A DNA stretch of 64,000 nt, taken from NCBI RefSeq assembly GCF_002797535.1, contig NZ_PGFD01000001.1, positions 992,001 to 1,056,000 on the forward strand, written 5' to 3'. Positions within the stretch are counted from its first letter, which is position 1. Each line of letters begins with the position of its first letter. The stretch is from Chryseobacterium geocarposphaerae (lineage in GTDB: Bacteria > Bacteroidota > Bacteroidia > Flavobacteriales > Weeksellaceae). Under the pieces are notes generated by a model. That model ran no database searches. It was not told the DNA's origin and was given only the letters and a program-made list of their open reading frames with translations. Made by a program: the position numbers and the translations under genes. Shown in pieces: positions 35,689 through 44,558 of the stretch.

Positions 35689-36387
35689 ATGAAAATAGAA
35701 ATCTGGTCGGATGTAATGTGTCCGTTTTGTTATATAGGAAAAAACAATTTTGAAAAGGCTTTGGAAAAACTGCCGTTCAAAGACGAAGTGGAAGTAGAGT
35801 GGAAGAGTTTTCAGCTTGATCCTACTTTAGACTCGAAAGAAACCAAAAATACTATGGAATATTTCAAAGAGAAAAAAGGTTTTCCTGAAGCTCAGGCACA
35901 GCAAATGATTGGCCAGGTTATGCAAATGGGAAAAGGAGCAGGAATTGATTTTAATTTTGAAAAAGCTTTAATTACGAATACCTTTTCGGCTCACAAGCTA
36001 TTGCATTTGGCAAAAAAATATAATAAAGCCAACGAAATGGAAGAAGCGCTCTTCATTGCTCATTTCATTGACGGGAAAAACGTGGGAGATCTTGAAACCT
36101 TAATTTCTTTAGCCGAATCTTTAGGTATTGACAAAGAAGAAGCACAACAGGCTTTAACCTCTGAAGACTTTGATTATGAGATCAACCAGGATATTCTGGA
36201 AGCAAGAAATAATGGCGTTTCTGGAGTTCCTTTCTTCGTCTTGAACGGTAAATATGCGGTTTCCGGAGCACAGCCTGTAGAACTTTTTGAAAATGCTCTT
36301 CAACAAACTTATAATGAAACAGTAAGTCCTCTAAAAAACCTTTCTGATAAAGGAGCTTCTTGTGATACAGACGGATGTGAAATTTAA
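35689..36387 (+). CDS. DsbA family oxidoreductase (FrnE-like)
   Basis: 232 aa, cytoplasmic (no signal peptide). Thioredoxin-type active site CPFC in DVMCPFCYIGKNNFEKAL at about 10-13, with cis-Pro in GVSGVPFFVLNGKY. The FrnE branch acts as a dithiol oxidoreductase or isomerase, often linked to oxidative stress. The tail CDTDGCEI has two extra cysteines. Confidence 0.88.
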   Translation: MKIEIWSDVMCPFCYIGKNNFEKALEKLPFKDEVEVEWKSFQLDPTLDSKETKNTMEYFKEKKGFPEAQAQQMIGQVMQMGKGAGIDFNFEKALITNTFSAHKLLHLAKKYNKANEMEEALFIAHFIDGKNVGDLETLISLAESLGIDKEEAQQALTSEDFDYEINQDILEARNNGVSGVPFFVLNGKYAVSGAQPVELFENALQQTYNETVSPLKNLSDKGASCDTDGCEI

Positions 36388-36391
36388 TTTT

Positions 36392-36397
36392 AGGAGG
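36392..36397 (+). promoter_or_regulatory. Perfect Shine-Dalgarno site
   Basis: AGGAGG five bases before the ATG at 36403. Full-length SD sites are rare in this phylum, whose ribosomes mostly ignore them, and rare in this window. Confidence 0.6.
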
Positions 36398-36402
36398 AAA
36401 AC

Positions 36403-36984
36403 ATGATAACAATAAATAAAGAACATCAATTTGCTCTTGAAGATATTCTTTTCGTTTTTGCCTTAGATTCTGAAGCGGGAAAGGTTTTTAACGATAAAAA
36501 TAAATTAATTACAGGCATTGGTAAAGTAAATGCTGCTATGGAGCTTACAAAAGAAATCCACAGGAGAAAACCGAAACTAATCGTAAACTTAGGTTCTGCA
36601 GGAAGCAAAAATTTTCACAAGGGAGAGGTTATTTGCTGCACAAAATTCATTCAGCGTGATATGGATGTAAGAGGTCTTGGATTTAAATTGTATGAAACTC
36701 CACTTTCCGGAATACCTCCCGTTTTGGAATATGGACTCAGAAAACATGACCTTCCCGAAGGGATTTGCGGAAGTGGCGACAGCTTTGAAATGAACCATTC
36801 TGAAACCGATTATAATATTGTAGATATGGAAGCTTATCCGTTAGCATTAATTGCCATGAAAGAGAATATTCCGTTTCTGTGCTTAAAGTATATTTCTGAC
36901 GACGCAGGAAGCGATGCAGCTGATGACTGGACGGTACAGGTTCATTTAGCTTCTGAAGCGTTTAACAAAATTCTATTTTCGTAA
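36403..36984 (+). CDS. Nucleoside phosphorylase superfamily protein (MTA/SAH nucleosidase-like)
   Basis: 193 aa. Phosphorylase-superfamily fold: ITGIGKVNAAMELT, VNLGSAGSKNFHKGEVICC, then the ribose/base part SGDSFE and NIVDMEAYPLALIA, and the catalytic Asp region YISDDAGSDAADDW. Shorter than MtnN (about 230 aa). It probably cleaves a nucleoside such as methylthioadenosine, but the substrate is not fixed by the motifs. Preceded by an AGGAGG site, followed by a strong terminator. Confidence 0.83.
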   Translation: MITINKEHQFALEDILFVFALDSEAGKVFNDKNKLITGIGKVNAAMELTKEIHRRKPKLIVNLGSAGSKNFHKGEVICCTKFIQRDMDVRGLGFKLYETPLSGIPPVLEYGLRKHDLPEGICGSGDSFEMNHSETDYNIVDMEAYPLALIAMKENIPFLCLKYISDDAGSDAADDWTVQVHLASEAFNKILFS

Positions 36985-36988
36985 ATTT

Positions 36989-37016
36989 AAAATCTGAAGA
37001 CTTTTCTTCAGATTTT
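36989..37016 (+). terminator. Terminator of the nucleosidase gene
   Basis: AAAATCTGAAGA pairs perfectly with TCTTCAGATTTT around CTTT. Confidence 0.88.
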
Positions 37017-37050
37017 ATTTTTAAATGATTTCTACAGTCCGGATTTTAAA

Positions 37051-37845
37051 ATGAAAGTTAATTTCTACAAACCTAATCACCCGGTTCTTGAAAAATATAT
37101 TGAAGGGTATTACTTTATTGCAAAAGATGATTCCAATGCAACATTGAATTATATCACATTTCCTGATAATTATTTTATTATTTCAGCTTGTGAAAATGTT
37201 TTGTTTTTTCGCGATCAAAACAAGGTGGAAATTTCTGCATCCAATGAGGAAAATATTTTTATTGACTTTGTTTCGCGTTGCAATTCTCCTGTGGAAATTC
37301 GTTACAAACAGCCCATCAATGAGATTACCGTTTATTTTAAGCCTTTAGGAATCTATCATTTTTTTAGTTCGGTTGAAAGCCGTTTTTTAAAACAGGAAAT
37401 CATTTCATCAGATTGTAAAGAAGTTATGAAAACTATCTTGACTAAACAAGACAGAAAAAATCAGACTGATATGCTGGAAAAATACTGGCTTTCAAAATAT
37501 CAAGAAAAGAACTTATCTACAATTCAATCCATTGTCAATGATTTGTATTCGGATTTAAAAATTGAGGAGATTGCGGAAAAACATACTATTTCAAGGCAAT
37601 ATGTAAATAAACTATGTACAAAATTTTTAGGTAAGTCAGCCTCTGAATTTAGAAAAATTCAACGGTTTAGAAATTCTGTTAGTTTAAATAAAAGTGTGAA
37701 AAATTTAACCGAGCTTTCTTATGAAAACCTCTTCTATGATCAATCACATTTCATTAAAAATTTTAAAAATTTAACGAAAATTCAGCCTCATAAATTTTTT
37801 GAAAATGTAAATACGGAAGATAAAAATCTTTGGTTTTTTATCTGA
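37051..37845 (+). CDS. AraC family regulator
   Basis: 264 aa. N-terminal beta-rich sensor (residues 1 to about 110, FYKPNHPVLEKYIEGYYF), C-terminal AraC-type helix-turn-helix (LKIEEIAEKHTISRQYVNKLC, then YDQSHFIKNFKNLTKIQPHKFF). The second HTH reads less canonical than in the other AraC proteins here. Followed 62 bases later by an S41 protease gene; target unknown. Confidence 0.83.
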   Translation: MKVNFYKPNHPVLEKYIEGYYFIAKDDSNATLNYITFPDNYFIISACENVLFFRDQNKVEISASNEENIFIDFVSRCNSPVEIRYKQPINEITVYFKPLGIYHFFSSVESRFLKQEIISSDCKEVMKTILTKQDRKNQTDMLEKYWLSKYQEKNLSTIQSIVNDLYSDLKIEEIAEKHTISRQYVNKLCTKFLGKSASEFRKIQRFRNSVSLNKSVKNLTELSYENLFYDQSHFIKNFKNLTKIQPHKFFENVNTEDKNLWFFI

Positions 37846-37907
37846 GTTTACATTTTTACAATTCTGACTTTACCCGTTCAGATATTTTTGTATCAAATTA
37901 ATCATCA

Positions 37908-38918
37908 ATGAAAAGAATAGGCTTATTAAGTTCGATCTTATTGTGTTCATTACTATTTGCACAAAATGATAAAACAAAAATACTCACTGAAATTTTGGAC
38001 AAAATCAAAGAGAATTATATTGACGAAAAGGTTTTTAAAAGTCTAGATTCATTATTTCAAAGCGAAATTAAATCCGGACAATTATCTTCTTCATTAAATG
38101 AAAAAGATTTTGCTGAAAACCTGACTCAAAAATTAAGAGCGGCAACAAAAGACAAACACTTCTTCGTTAAATATTTGGCCAATTACTCTCCTCAAAAGAA
38201 TATCAATGAAAAAGAACAGGAAAAGCAGAATAATTTCAGTAACAGCCTTGAGAATTTTGGATTTGAAAAAGTAGAAAGACTGAAAGGTAACATAGGATAC
38301 ATTAATTATAAAGGATTTGCCGAACTGAAATCCAGTAAAAAAGCTTTGGAAGCGGCCATGAATTTTGTTGAAAATACCAATTCTTTAATTATAGACCTAA
38401 GGGAAAACGGAGGCGCGGATAATGCGATGCTTGTTGAGTTTTGCAGTTATTTTTTTGATAAAAACATAAATTTGTATACCACTTATTTCCGGAATTCAGG
38501 AAAAACAGTAAAAAACAGAATACAATCAAACGTTGCAGGTAAAAAATATCTCAACAAAAACATTTATATTCTTACAAGCCCAAAAACATTTTCTGCCGGA
38601 GAGGCTTTGGCTTATTTTTTACAGGAAAGAAAATTAGCAAAAGTAATTGGTGAAAAAACCGGAGGAGCCGCTAATCCTGTCGATCCTTATTATATTCAGA
38701 ACAAGTATCTTTTATTGGTTCCGGACGGAAAAATAACATCTACTTATTCGGGGAAAAACTGGGAACATATCGGAATCATTCCGGACAAAATTGTAAGTCA
38801 GGAAAATGCCTTGAAAACAGCTTATTTATTAGCTTTGCAGGAAATTATAAATCATAAAGCAAAAACTGAACTTTCAGAAAACGATATCAGAAATCTTATT
38901 ATTAAATTAAACCAATAA
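37908..38918 (+). CDS. Exported S41 family peptidase
   Basis: 336 aa with a short signal peptide (MKRIGLLSSILLCSLLFAQ). An N-terminal helical part to about residue 105 is followed by the S41 core: GNIGYINYKGFAE, LIIDLRENGGADNAM, and SPKTFSAGEALAYF holding the catalytic Ser, with GEKTGGAANP after it. No PDZ domain is seen, so it is closer to the IRBP/tricorn-like branch than to CtpA. Overlaps the GNAT gene by one base. Confidence 0.87.
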   Translation: MKRIGLLSSILLCSLLFAQNDKTKILTEILDKIKENYIDEKVFKSLDSLFQSEIKSGQLSSSLNEKDFAENLTQKLRAATKDKHFFVKYLANYSPQKNINEKEQEKQNNFSNSLENFGFEKVERLKGNIGYINYKGFAELKSSKKALEAAMNFVENTNSLIIDLRENGGADNAMLVEFCSYFFDKNINLYTTYFRNSGKTVKNRIQSNVAGKKYLNKNIYILTSPKTFSAGEALAYFLQERKLAKVIGEKTGGAANPVDPYYIQNKYLLLVPDGKITSTYSGKNWEHIGIIPDKIVSQENALKTAYLLALQEIINHKAKTELSENDIRNLIIKLNQ

Positions 38919-39436
38919 TGTCAATACAAATCAAAAAAGCAATAATAAAAGATTTAGAAACCTTACAAAACCTGGGTAAGGAAACCTTTTATGAAACTTT
39001 TTCTGCTTATAACTCTGAAGAAGAAATGCAAAACTATCTGGATAAAAGCTTTGCGACGGAAAAACTAACCGCAGAAATCAATAATCCCGATTCCCAATTC
39101 TTTATTGCCTGGGAAGAAAGCCTTCCGGTTGGGTATTTAAAAGTAAATTCAGGAAAGGCGCAGACAGAATTACAGGATGAAACTTCTCTGGAAATTGAAA
39201 GAATATATGTGAAAAGCAGTCATCACGGTAAAAAAGTAGGACAGATCCTGTACGAAAAAGCATTGGAAATCGCTCAGGAAGAAAATAAAAAATACCTTTG
39301 GCTAGGAGTCTGGGAAGAAAACCTGAGAGCGGTTAATTTTTATAAAAAAAATGGCTTTGTGGAATTTGATAAACATATTTTCAGATTAGGAAATGATGAA
39401 CAGACCGATCTGATGATGAAAAAAACACTTTATTAA
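38918..39436 (+). CDS. GNAT family N-acetyltransferase
   Basis: 172 aa. Acetyl-CoA loop region IYVKSSHHGKKVGQILYEKAL fits the Q/RxxGxG/A pattern (HGKKVG), and LWLGVWEENLRAVNFYKKNGF is the usual C-terminal GNAT block. Substrate unknown. Its ATG shares a base with the S41 stop. Confidence 0.88.
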   Translation: MSIQIKKAIIKDLETLQNLGKETFYETFSAYNSEEEMQNYLDKSFATEKLTAEINNPDSQFFIAWEESLPVGYLKVNSGKAQTELQDETSLEIERIYVKSSHHGKKVGQILYEKALEIAQEENKKYLWLGVWEENLRAVNFYKKNGFVEFDKHIFRLGNDEQTDLMMKKTLY

Positions 39437-39448
39437 AAATATAAATTT

Positions 39449-39479
39449 AAAACCGTAAAAGTGCTTTTACGGTTTTTAA
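39449..39479. terminator. Bidirectional terminator between GNAT and MocR genes
   Basis: AAAACCGTAAAA pairs with TTTTACGGTTTT around a short loop, flanked by A and T runs. Confidence 0.85.
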
Positions 39480-39489
39480 ATGAAGCTGA

Positions 39490-40971
39490 TTATAGTAACT
39501 TCCTGAGATTTTCAGAAAGAATTCCCACGCTTTTTTCCATTTCATGGGTATTCAGATTACCAAATCCAAGCCTCATTGCCGTTAATTCCTGATTTTGATA
39601 TAAAAGAGTTTTAGGAATAAAAAGATTGTTCTGAATACAATTTCGGCTGAGCTGCATCAGATTAATTTTAATATTGAGTTCCATCCATATTGCAAGACCT
39701 CCCGCCGGTTTCTGAAAACGTACAAATTCCCCGAAGCTTTCCTGAATCAGGTGCGCAAAATGATCCCGCCTTTCCTGGTAAATTTTCAATGACTTCTTCA
39801 AATACCGGTTGATTTCTCCTTCTGCAATCATTTCTCCCAACACATGTTCCATCAGAATATCTCCCTGTCTATCGATAATTCCCAGATATTTCCTCATTTC
39901 AGTCATAAGATTTTCGGGAGCTACAATAAACCCGGTACGAAAACCCGGAGCCAGAGATTTCCCGAAAGAGCCTATATAAACAACCATTCCATTCGTATCT
40001 GCACTGGCAAGAGGAAGAATGGGGCTTTTGTCATAATGAAAGTCATAATCATAATCATCTTCCAGAATAATGAATCCAAATTCATGGGCAAGATTCAGCA
40101 ATTCCAATCTTCGCTGAGCGCTTAACGTAACTGTTGTAGGATAATGATGGTGCGGAGTAAGATACAGCATTCTTATTGTTTGCCGTTTGCATATTTCTCT
40201 TACTTTTTCCACATCAATTCCTTCATTATCAATCGGAATTGTAACAATTTTAACACCCGTTTTCTGGAAAATCATATTCACTGAGAAATAACTTAAAGCT
40301 CCCACCAAAACGGTATCTCCTTCTGACAACAAGATCTCGGAAGCAATATAAATACTCATTTCTGTGCTTCTGGTAATAAGCAGGTTATTGTTGGAAATCG
40401 GTAATCCTCTTGATAAATTGAGATATTGGGAAAGGTGTTTTTTGAAAAACTCACTTCCGTCCTGATTATAACGTCCCATTTTATGGGCTTTTCTCTTTAA
40501 AGTCGAGCTGTAAATTCTGGACTGCTGATCGATTTGGGTTAAACGGATGTCAGGAGAGCCATCATTTAAAATAAATTCACAATCTGAATGCTCAAAAGGA
40601 TTGTCTAAAATATTGGATGTTTTAAAACTAAATCCAGTGGATTTTGGATAGTTTTTGAGGTTTATTTTATCGAAATCATTAAAATCAATCGGTTTTTCAT
40701 CATTTTTACCGATAATGAAAGTTCCTTTATTGGGCAGGCTTTCTACCCAGCCTTGAGCAAAAAGCTCATCATATACTGCAACAATGGTATTCCTATGAAC
40801 TTCTAAAATCTGGCTTAACGTTCTGGTTCCCGGAAGTTTAGTTCCAAAAGGTAAAAAACCTCTCTGAATTGCATTGATTAACTGATTAGTGATCTGCATA
40901 TAAATGGCAGATTCGGAATCTCTGTCAATTTTAATAAAACTTTTATAAGGAATTTCAACCGGACTATTCAT
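39490..40971 (-). CDS. MocR-type regulator (GntR helix-turn-helix fused to aminotransferase fold)
   Basis: 493 aa. The N-terminal about 85 residues form a GntR winged helix (YMQITNQLINAIQRGFLPFG, LSQILEVHRNTIVAVYDEL). The rest is a fold-type I PLP-enzyme domain with the PLP Lys in YIGSFGKSLAPGFRTGF and the DDYDYDFHY block. MocR proteins use PLP as a sensor and usually regulate the divergent gene; here that is the biotin operon, two of whose enzymes (BioF, BioA) use PLP. Regulation of biotin genes is inferred. Confidence 0.9.
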   Translation of the reverse strand: MNSPVEIPYKSFIKIDRDSESAIYMQITNQLINAIQRGFLPFGTKLPGTRTLSQILEVHRNTIVAVYDELFAQGWVESLPNKGTFIIGKNDEKPIDFNDFDKINLKNYPKSTGFSFKTSNILDNPFEHSDCEFILNDGSPDIRLTQIDQQSRIYSSTLKRKAHKMGRYNQDGSEFFKKHLSQYLNLSRGLPISNNNLLITRSTEMSIYIASEILLSEGDTVLVGALSYFSVNMIFQKTGVKIVTIPIDNEGIDVEKVREICKRQTIRMLYLTPHHHYPTTVTLSAQRRLELLNLAHEFGFIILEDDYDYDFHYDKSPILPLASADTNGMVVYIGSFGKSLAPGFRTGFIVAPENLMTEMRKYLGIIDRQGDILMEHVLGEMIAEGEINRYLKKSLKIYQERRDHFAHLIQESFGEFVRFQKPAGGLAIWMELNIKINLMQLSRNCIQNNLFIPKTLLYQNQELTAMRLGFGNLNTHEMEKSVGILSENLRKLL

Positions 40972-41036
40972 AATATAAAAACTGGCACCAACTAACCATC
41001 CGGCAATATACTACTTTTGAACCAAAACAAAAAAGA
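40972..41036. promoter_or_regulatory. Divergent control region of MocR gene and biotin operon
   Basis: 65 bases. Plus strand TACTTTTG at 41012-41019 is an exact TAnnTTTG box 17 bases before the first biotin-operon gene. The stretch before it has short ACCA direct repeats (CACCAACTAACCA), the sort of site MocR proteins bind, though this is only suggestive. Confidence 0.5.
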
Positions 41037-41660
41037 ATGGAACTTTATAATCTTTTGGAAAAAATAGTTCAGCATGATGAGATTCATTCAAAATGGCTGA
41101 ACACACTTTCGTTCATTGAAAATGCCGGAGCAAGGAAAATTTCTGCTTGTGAACATCCGACAGAAGTTAGCTTAATTCAGCTAAAGCACGCCGCTGAAGA
41201 ACATCGCCATGCTTATTATCTGAAAAAGCAAATCCTGAAAATCAATCCTGAATATTGTAAAACATATAACAGCAATGAGCTTTTAGCTTCCATAGCAACC
41301 AGACAATACCTTCATTCTCTTGACATCAAAGCCTGTAAATATCTTCAGCAGGCATTCCAATTAACAAAAGAAGAACTAAAATATGCGGCTTATCTTTTTG
41401 TAACCTATGCCATTGAAGTTCGTGCTGATGAATTATATCCTGTTTACCAGGAAATTCTGTCCAAAACCTCTTCAAAAATCATGGTAAAATCCATTATCCT
41501 TGAAGAAGAGGGACATTTGGAGGAAATGATCAATCAATTGGATGAATTCTCAGAAGACTGGAAAACTCATGCTAATACTGTTTTAACTATTGAAAAAGAA
41601 CTTCATGAACAATGGATTAACGCTATTTCAAAAGAGATTTTACAGTTGAATTATGCTTAA
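41037..41660 (+). CDS. Ferritin-like (putative diiron) protein of the biotin operon
   Basis: 207 aa, all-helical, no signal peptide. It shows the ligand pattern of ferritin-like carboxylate-bridged diiron proteins: Glu55-x-x-His58 in EEHRHAYYL, a Glu/Asp helix at 127-132 (AIEVRADELY) and Glu157-x-x-His160 in LEEEGHLEEM, with early Glu residues in helix 1 to complete the set. I do not recognise the family by name. It is the first gene of the operon and overlaps bioF by eight bases, so it is very likely part of biotin synthesis or its supply of the pimeloyl precursor; no bioC, bioH, bioI or bioW is in the operon. A haem-oxygenase-like oxidase is the alternative fold. Confidence 0.6.
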   Translation: MELYNLLEKIVQHDEIHSKWLNTLSFIENAGARKISACEHPTEVSLIQLKHAAEEHRHAYYLKKQILKINPEYCKTYNSNELLASIATRQYLHSLDIKACKYLQQAFQLTKEELKYAAYLFVTYAIEVRADELYPVYQEILSKTSSKIMVKSIILEEEGHLEEMINQLDEFSEDWKTHANTVLTIEKELHEQWINAISKEILQLNYA

Positions 41661-42762
41661 TCAATTTCTTCATTTTCAGGAAGCTTTAGAAAAAAGAAAA
41701 GAACACGGGACTTTAAGAGTTTTAAAACCTCAGCAAAAGGGAACCGATTTCTATTCTAACGACTATTTGGGATTAGCGAGAAATACAGATTTCCAAAATA
41801 TCTTATTAAAAAATGTTCTAGAAAATCCTAATCTACTGAAAGGAAGTACCGGATCAAGGTTGATAAGCGGAAACAGTACGATTATACATGAAACTGAAGA
41901 ATATATTGCAAAAGAGCAAGGATACGAATCCGCTTTGCTTTTCCCTTCAGGATACAACGCCAATCTTGCTTTGTTCTCAACACTTCCGACACGCCATGAT
42001 ACCATTATTGTCGATGAAATGATTCATCGTTCGGTACATGATGCCTGTAAAATTTCAAATGCAAAAAAACTGAAATTCAAACACAATAATATTGAAGATT
42101 TAGAGCAGGTTTTAAGAAAACAAACCGGACTTTGTTATGTTGCGATTGAAAGTTTGTATTCAATGGACGGCGATATTGCTCCCATTAATGAAATTGTTGA
42201 AATCACAGAAAAATACAATGCTCACCTGATCGTGGATGAAGCGCATGCTTTTGGAGTTTTCGGATATGGCTTGGTTAGTGAATTTCAACTTCAAAACAAA
42301 GTTTTGGCAACGGTTACTACCTACGGAAAAGCTCTTGGAAGTCACGGCGCGGCTGTTTTAGCCAATGATATGATAAAATCTTACCTCATCAATTTTTCAT
42401 CTCCTTTTATTTATACAACTTCTGCCCATGACTTTCTCTGGAACAGCATTCGGGAAGGATATCAATTTTTAAATGAGAATAACGGATTACCCAATAAACT
42501 TCAGGAAAATATTAAAACTTTCCGGGATCAGAATTTAAGCAGTCCATCTTCAGAAAAAAGTCCAATTCAGGCGATCATCATTCCTGATAATCATCAATTG
42601 AGAAGTTTAAAGGAAACCTTATCTGAAAATAAATTTTTAACATACGCTGTTTTTAGTCCGACGGTAAAAGAAGGAACAGAGCGATTGAGAATTTGCCTGC
42701 ATAGCTTTAATACAGAACAGGAAATTATCGGATTGACAAAGATCATTAAAGACTTCATTTAA
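41653..42762 (+). CDS. bioF: 8-amino-7-oxononanoate synthase
   Basis: 369 aa. Condenses a pimeloyl thioester with alanine to give KAPA, PLP-dependent. Motifs: FYSNDYLGLA, GSTGSRLISGNS, IESLYSMDGDIAPI, IVDEAHAFGVFG and the PLP Lys in TYGKALGSHGAAV. About 15 residues shorter than the E. coli enzyme, mostly at the N-terminus. Overlaps the ferritin-like gene. Confidence 0.95.
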   Translation: MLNQFLHFQEALEKRKEHGTLRVLKPQQKGTDFYSNDYLGLARNTDFQNILLKNVLENPNLLKGSTGSRLISGNSTIIHETEEYIAKEQGYESALLFPSGYNANLALFSTLPTRHDTIIVDEMIHRSVHDACKISNAKKLKFKHNNIEDLEQVLRKQTGLCYVAIESLYSMDGDIAPINEIVEITEKYNAHLIVDEAHAFGVFGYGLVSEFQLQNKVLATVTTYGKALGSHGAAVLANDMIKSYLINFSSPFIYTTSAHDFLWNSIREGYQFLNENNGLPNKLQENIKTFRDQNLSSPSSEKSPIQAIIIPDNHQLRSLKETLSENKFLTYAVFSPTVKEGTERLRICLHSFNTEQEIIGLTKIIKDFI

Positions 42763-42770
42763 AAAAACTT

Positions 42771-42842
42771 ATCATTCCGAACGAAACATAGTGAAATGAA
42801 GAATCTATTCTTAAACAGATTTCTCCTTCGTGGAAATGACAA
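42771..42842. repeat. Interspersed inverted repeat, GTCATT family, copy B
   Basis: Starts ATCATTCCGAACGAA and ends TTCGTGGAAATGACA with GAAGAATCT inside; arms are degenerate. It sits inside the biotin operon between bioF and bioD, so it is transcribed. Confidence 0.55.
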
Positions 42843-42861
42843 AATGGAAAATTAAAAGCAG

Positions 42862-43527
42862 ATGAATATTAAAATCATGAATTTAGAAATTGAGACTAAA
42901 AACAATGGTCCAAAACGGCTTTTTGTTACCGGAATTGGAACCGAGATAGGAAAAACCGTTTGTTCAGCAGTTTTAACGAAATACTTCAATGCAGATTACT
43001 GGAAACCGGTACAGTCGGGAGATCTATACTTTTCTGACAGCCAAAAAATTAAAGAATGGGTAGGAGAGCATACCGTTTGCCATTCTGAAGCCTACCGTTT
43101 TCAGCTTGCCGCTTCACCTCATCAATCCGCAAAAGAAGAAGGAATCACCATTGATTTAAATGAATTTAAACTTCCTCATACCCCAAACAACTTCATCGTA
43201 GAAGGAGCGGGAGGATTGATGGTTCCTTTAAACGATAATGAATTTATCATTGATTTAATTGAAAAATTAAACATTCCTGCTGCATTAGTGGTAAGAAACT
43301 ACTTAGGCTGCATCAATCATACTTTATTATCAATTTTAACTTTAGCCCAAAGGAAAATAAAGCTAGATTATTTAATCCTTAACGGAGATTTCCCGCAAGA
43401 TACAAACAGAATTATCTGTAAAAACCTCCCAAAAGAAACAAAAATTATACGGATTCCCAACATAGAAAAAATAACAAAAGAAAGTATAAAAAACACGGTA
43501 CAACAATTAGAAAAAATAGACTCATGA
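42862..43527 (+). CDS. bioD: Dethiobiotin synthetase
   Basis: 221 aa. ATP-dependent carboxylation of DAPA. P-loop GIGTEIGKTVCSA at about 24-36, VEGAGGLMVPL, and KPVQSGD near residue 52. The protein has about 17 extra N-terminal residues against E. coli; a second ATG at 42877 is possible. Overlaps bioB by four bases. Confidence 0.94.
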   Translation: MNIKIMNLEIETKNNGPKRLFVTGIGTEIGKTVCSAVLTKYFNADYWKPVQSGDLYFSDSQKIKEWVGEHTVCHSEAYRFQLAASPHQSAKEEGITIDLNEFKLPHTPNNFIVEGAGGLMVPLNDNEFIIDLIEKLNIPAALVVRNYLGCINHTLLSILTLAQRKIKLDYLILNGDFPQDTNRIICKNLPKETKIIRIPNIEKITKESIKNTVQQLEKIDS

Positions 43528-44537
43528 ATAAAAAACAACTAAGAAACGACTGGACAAAGGAAGAAATAGAGGAAATTTACAATCTTCCGCTTCTTGAACT
43601 GATATATAAAGCAGCAACAATTCATCGCGAATGGCACAATCCTGAGGAAGTACAAATGTCCACTTTATTATCCATAAAAACAGGTGGATGTCCTGAAGAC
43701 TGCTCGTACTGCGGACAGGCCGCCCGTTATCATACAAATATTAAAGTTCAGGCATTACTTCCGACAGAACAGGTAATTGAGCACGCAAAAAAAGCGAAAG
43801 AAGGAGGATCATCCCGTTTCTGCATGGCTGCAGCCTGGAGAGAAGTTCGCAACAACCGTGATTTTGACCGCGTGATCGATATGGTTAAAGGCGTAAATGA
43901 TCTTGGAATGGAAGTTTGCTGTACTCTTGGAATGCTGACAGAAGAACAGGCAATTCGACTTCAGGAAGCCGGATTATACGCTTATAACCACAATTTGGAT
44001 ACCTCTGAACAATATTATGAAGAAATCATCTCTACAAGAACTTTTGATAACAGAATCAACACCATCAATAATGTAAGAAAAGCAGGAATTACAGTCTGTT
44101 CAGGAGGAATTATCGGATTGGGAGAAACTCATAAGGACAGAATTTCTATGCTCCTGACTTTATCAACAATGCCTAAGCATCCTGAGTCAGTTCCCATCAA
44201 TGCATTAGCCAGAGTAGCAGGAACCCCGCTTCAGGATAACGAAAAAACAAATACCTGGGAAATGGTAAGAATGATTGCCACAGCAAGAATCATCATGCCA
44301 TCATCTATGGTCCGTTTAAGTGCGGGAAGAATAGAAATGACAGAATTTGAGCAGGGATGGTGTTTTATGGCCGGAGCCAATTCCATTTTTACAGGAGAAA
44401 GAGAAACCCTATTGGTAACGCCAAACCCCGGAGTTTCGGAAGATATGCAACTGTTGCAGACATTAGGATTAAAGCCAATGAAAAGAGCAGCAGAAAAAGC
44501 AATGGATCAGTTTGAAACATGGAAATCAACTTGCTAA
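43524..44537 (+). CDS. bioB: Biotin synthase
   Basis: 337 aa. Radical SAM enzyme inserting sulfur into dethiobiotin. The [4Fe-4S] motif is CPEDCSYCGQAARYH (CxxxCxxC), with the second cluster's residues in RFCMAAAWR and VCCTLGML, and SAGRIEM near the end supplying the conserved Arg. Complete. Confidence 0.97.
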   Translation: MNKKQLRNDWTKEEIEEIYNLPLLELIYKAATIHREWHNPEEVQMSTLLSIKTGGCPEDCSYCGQAARYHTNIKVQALLPTEQVIEHAKKAKEGGSSRFCMAAAWREVRNNRDFDRVIDMVKGVNDLGMEVCCTLGMLTEEQAIRLQEAGLYAYNHNLDTSEQYYEEIISTRTFDNRINTINNVRKAGITVCSGGIIGLGETHKDRISMLLTLSTMPKHPESVPINALARVAGTPLQDNEKTNTWEMVRMIATARIIMPSSMVRLSAGRIEMTEFEQGWCFMAGANSIFTGERETLLVTPNPGVSEDMQLLQTLGLKPMKRAAEKAMDQFETWKSTC

Positions 44538-44558
44538 TTTTATTTTTAAGTTTTGATT

